Positions 13,526 through 14,513 of a stretch of DNA of 14,513 nt are shown here, in pieces. A model generated the notes under the pieces. It saw only the letters and a program-made list of their open reading frames with translations, made no database searches and had not been told where the DNA came from. The stretch spans positions 1 through 14,513 of the forward strand of contig JAQXLO010000036.1 in assembly GCA_029012165.1 (NCBI GenBank). The letters are read 5' to 3'. Numbering within the stretch: the stretch's first letter is position 1; the number at the start of each line of letters is the position of its first letter. The DNA comes from Oscillospiraceae bacterium. GTDB taxonomy: Bacteria > Bacillota > Clostridia > Oscillospirales > Acutalibacteraceae. The position numbers and the translations under genes are program-made.

Positions 13526-14513
13526 ATGCGGTTTTTGCTGTGTGTTCTGCGAGAACTTCGATTGCAGGGACTCCGTCCTGTTCGGGAGGTCGGAAGGCGT
13601 AGTGTATGCGGATGGGATTGCCCGCTGTTCGAGAGTATTTCTCGAACTTCTCGTACACCTCTATTCTGCAGATAAATACTCTCAGCAGTTCGGGTGTCAG
13701 TTTCGGCATCTCGATATACCGCTTTGCATTACGGATGAATTGCTGTATGCATTGGTCACGCATATCCATTCTTTCGATGCTCTCCGCAAGTTCCTGCAAC
13801 TCCCGTTTCTTTTCCGCCTGCTCCTGCTCATATCCGTTTGCCATTGAGTCATAGCGTTCGGGAGTGATCCTTCCCGATACTCTGTCCTCGTATAAGCACC
13901 GAATGATGTTGGCCAGGTCTTGGATTCGCTTTTCAAGCTGCTCCTTTTGTAGCTTGGCATTACGGTAGAACTTTTCCGCTTCTTCCTCTCCATTCTGTGT
14001 TGCCATCGCATAGAACTCGTCGGGGTTATCTCTTGCGAATGCGGTCACGGTTCTGAGGTTGCGCAGCACGATGGTATCAAGGACGCTCTCTCGGATATAG
14101 TGTGCGGTGCATTCGGTTGTTCTGCTTTGGAATCCTCCGCATTGGAAGTTATTGTTTTCCGGCTTGACGGTTTTCCCTCGGTGGAGATATAACCGCTTAC
14201 CGCATTCACCGCAGAATAGGAACCCTGCATACTTGTCCATCTCGCCTTGCTTGTCGGGGCGTTTCCGTCCGGCAAAGTGCCGTTGCACCATCTCAAAGGT
14301 CTTGCGGTCGATGATCGCTTCGTGGGTGTCCTTGAATATGAGAATGTTTTCGGGATCGTTTTTCATCCTTTTCTTCAACTTGTTGGACTTGGAATAGGTT
14401 TTGAAGTTTACGGTATCTCCCACGTATTCCTGATTGGACAGCATCTTACGGACGGTGTTCTGCGCCCAATGATACGGTCTGCTCAAATCGGGGTTGCCCG
14501 ATTTGTTTCCGCT
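13524..14513 (-). CDS. Large serine recombinase, C-terminal part (runs off right edge)
   Basis: 329 residues are visible and the frame is open to the window edge; the catalytic resolvase domain with the active Ser would lie outside. The visible start (SGNKSGNPDLSRPYHWAQNT) and VRKMLSNQEYVGDTV belong to the recombinase domain, then IDRKTFEMVQRHF, a recombinase zinc ribbon with CGECGKRLYLHRGK and FQCGG...TEC, a long charged coiled coil (EEEAEKFYRNAKLQKEQLEKR onward), and a C-terminal DUF4368-type tail with IRIHYAFRPPEQDG. Such enzymes integrate and excise conjugative elements and prophages (TndX/Tn4451-like). The TAA at 13524 overlaps the T-run of the preceding gene's terminator. Its base composition looks lower in GC than the neighbouring host genes. 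It may mark one end of an integrated element, or be a remnant. Confidence 0.92.
   Translation of the reverse strand, partial: SGNKSGNPDLSRPYHWAQNTVRKMLSNQEYVGDTVNFKTYSKSNKLKKRMKNDPENILIFKDTHEAIIDRKTFEMVQRHFAGRKRPDKQGEMDKYAGFLFCGECGKRLYLHRGKTVKPENNNFQCGGFQSRTTECTAHYIRESVLDTIVLRNLRTVTAFARDNPDEFYAMATQNGEEEAEKFYRNAKLQKEQLEKRIQDLANIIRCLYEDRVSGRITPERYDSMANGYEQEQAEKKRELQELAESIERMDMRDQCIQQFIRNAKRYIEMPKLTPELLRVFICRIEVYEKFEKYSRTAGNPIRIHYAFRPPEQDGVPAIEVLAEHTAKTA

Overview
The window looks like the chromosome of a moderately GC-rich, spore-forming Clostridia member, probably of the Oscillospiraceae/Ruminococcaceae kind. This rests on a YunB-type sporulation gene, rubrerythrin, NAD-dependent DNA ligase, sigma-A-like promoters with AGGAGG-type ribosome binding sites, a BspA-like leucine-rich-repeat protein, a GH78 rhamnosidase and a large serine recombinase typical of gut Firmicutes. 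The species is inferred, not proven.

Layout. 1-1106 (minus): 5' part of a gene for a zinc-ribbon/transmembrane/BspA-like LRR protein, cut by the left edge. 1305-4872 (minus): a promoter-GH78-membrane protein-terminator unit. 4944-6511 (minus): a unit with its own near-consensus promoter and terminator, encoding a membrane-anchored protein with four InlB-like repeats; its reading frame is broken in the fourth repeat and the Thr-rich tail follows in another frame. 6513-7751 (minus): a strong promoter, an AIM24/TIGR00266 protein, a 167-bp palindromic element with terminal inverted repeats, then three tandem, mutually similar genes for 23-residue hydrophobic peptides, each with its own ribosome binding site, then a terminator. 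7769-8071 (plus): an extended -10 promoter followed by a multi-hairpin segment that may be a structured RNA or leader. 8072-11071 (plus): MIF-like tautomerase, YunB, LigA. 11065-11595 (minus): rubrerythrin, overlapping the end of ligA tail to tail. 11710-13425 (plus): exported metallophosphoesterase with a terminator. 13524-14513 (minus): C-terminal part of a large serine recombinase cut by the right edge, possibly the end of an integrated element.

Most genes are ordinary. The part most likely to be undescribed is the cluster of three 23-residue transmembrane peptides at 6551-6826 with the palindromic element just upstream. Next are the multi-hairpin RNA candidate at 7800-8030, the frameshifted InlB-repeat gene, and the unidentified polytopic membrane protein paired with the rhamnosidase. 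No rRNA, tRNA or CRISPR array was seen.
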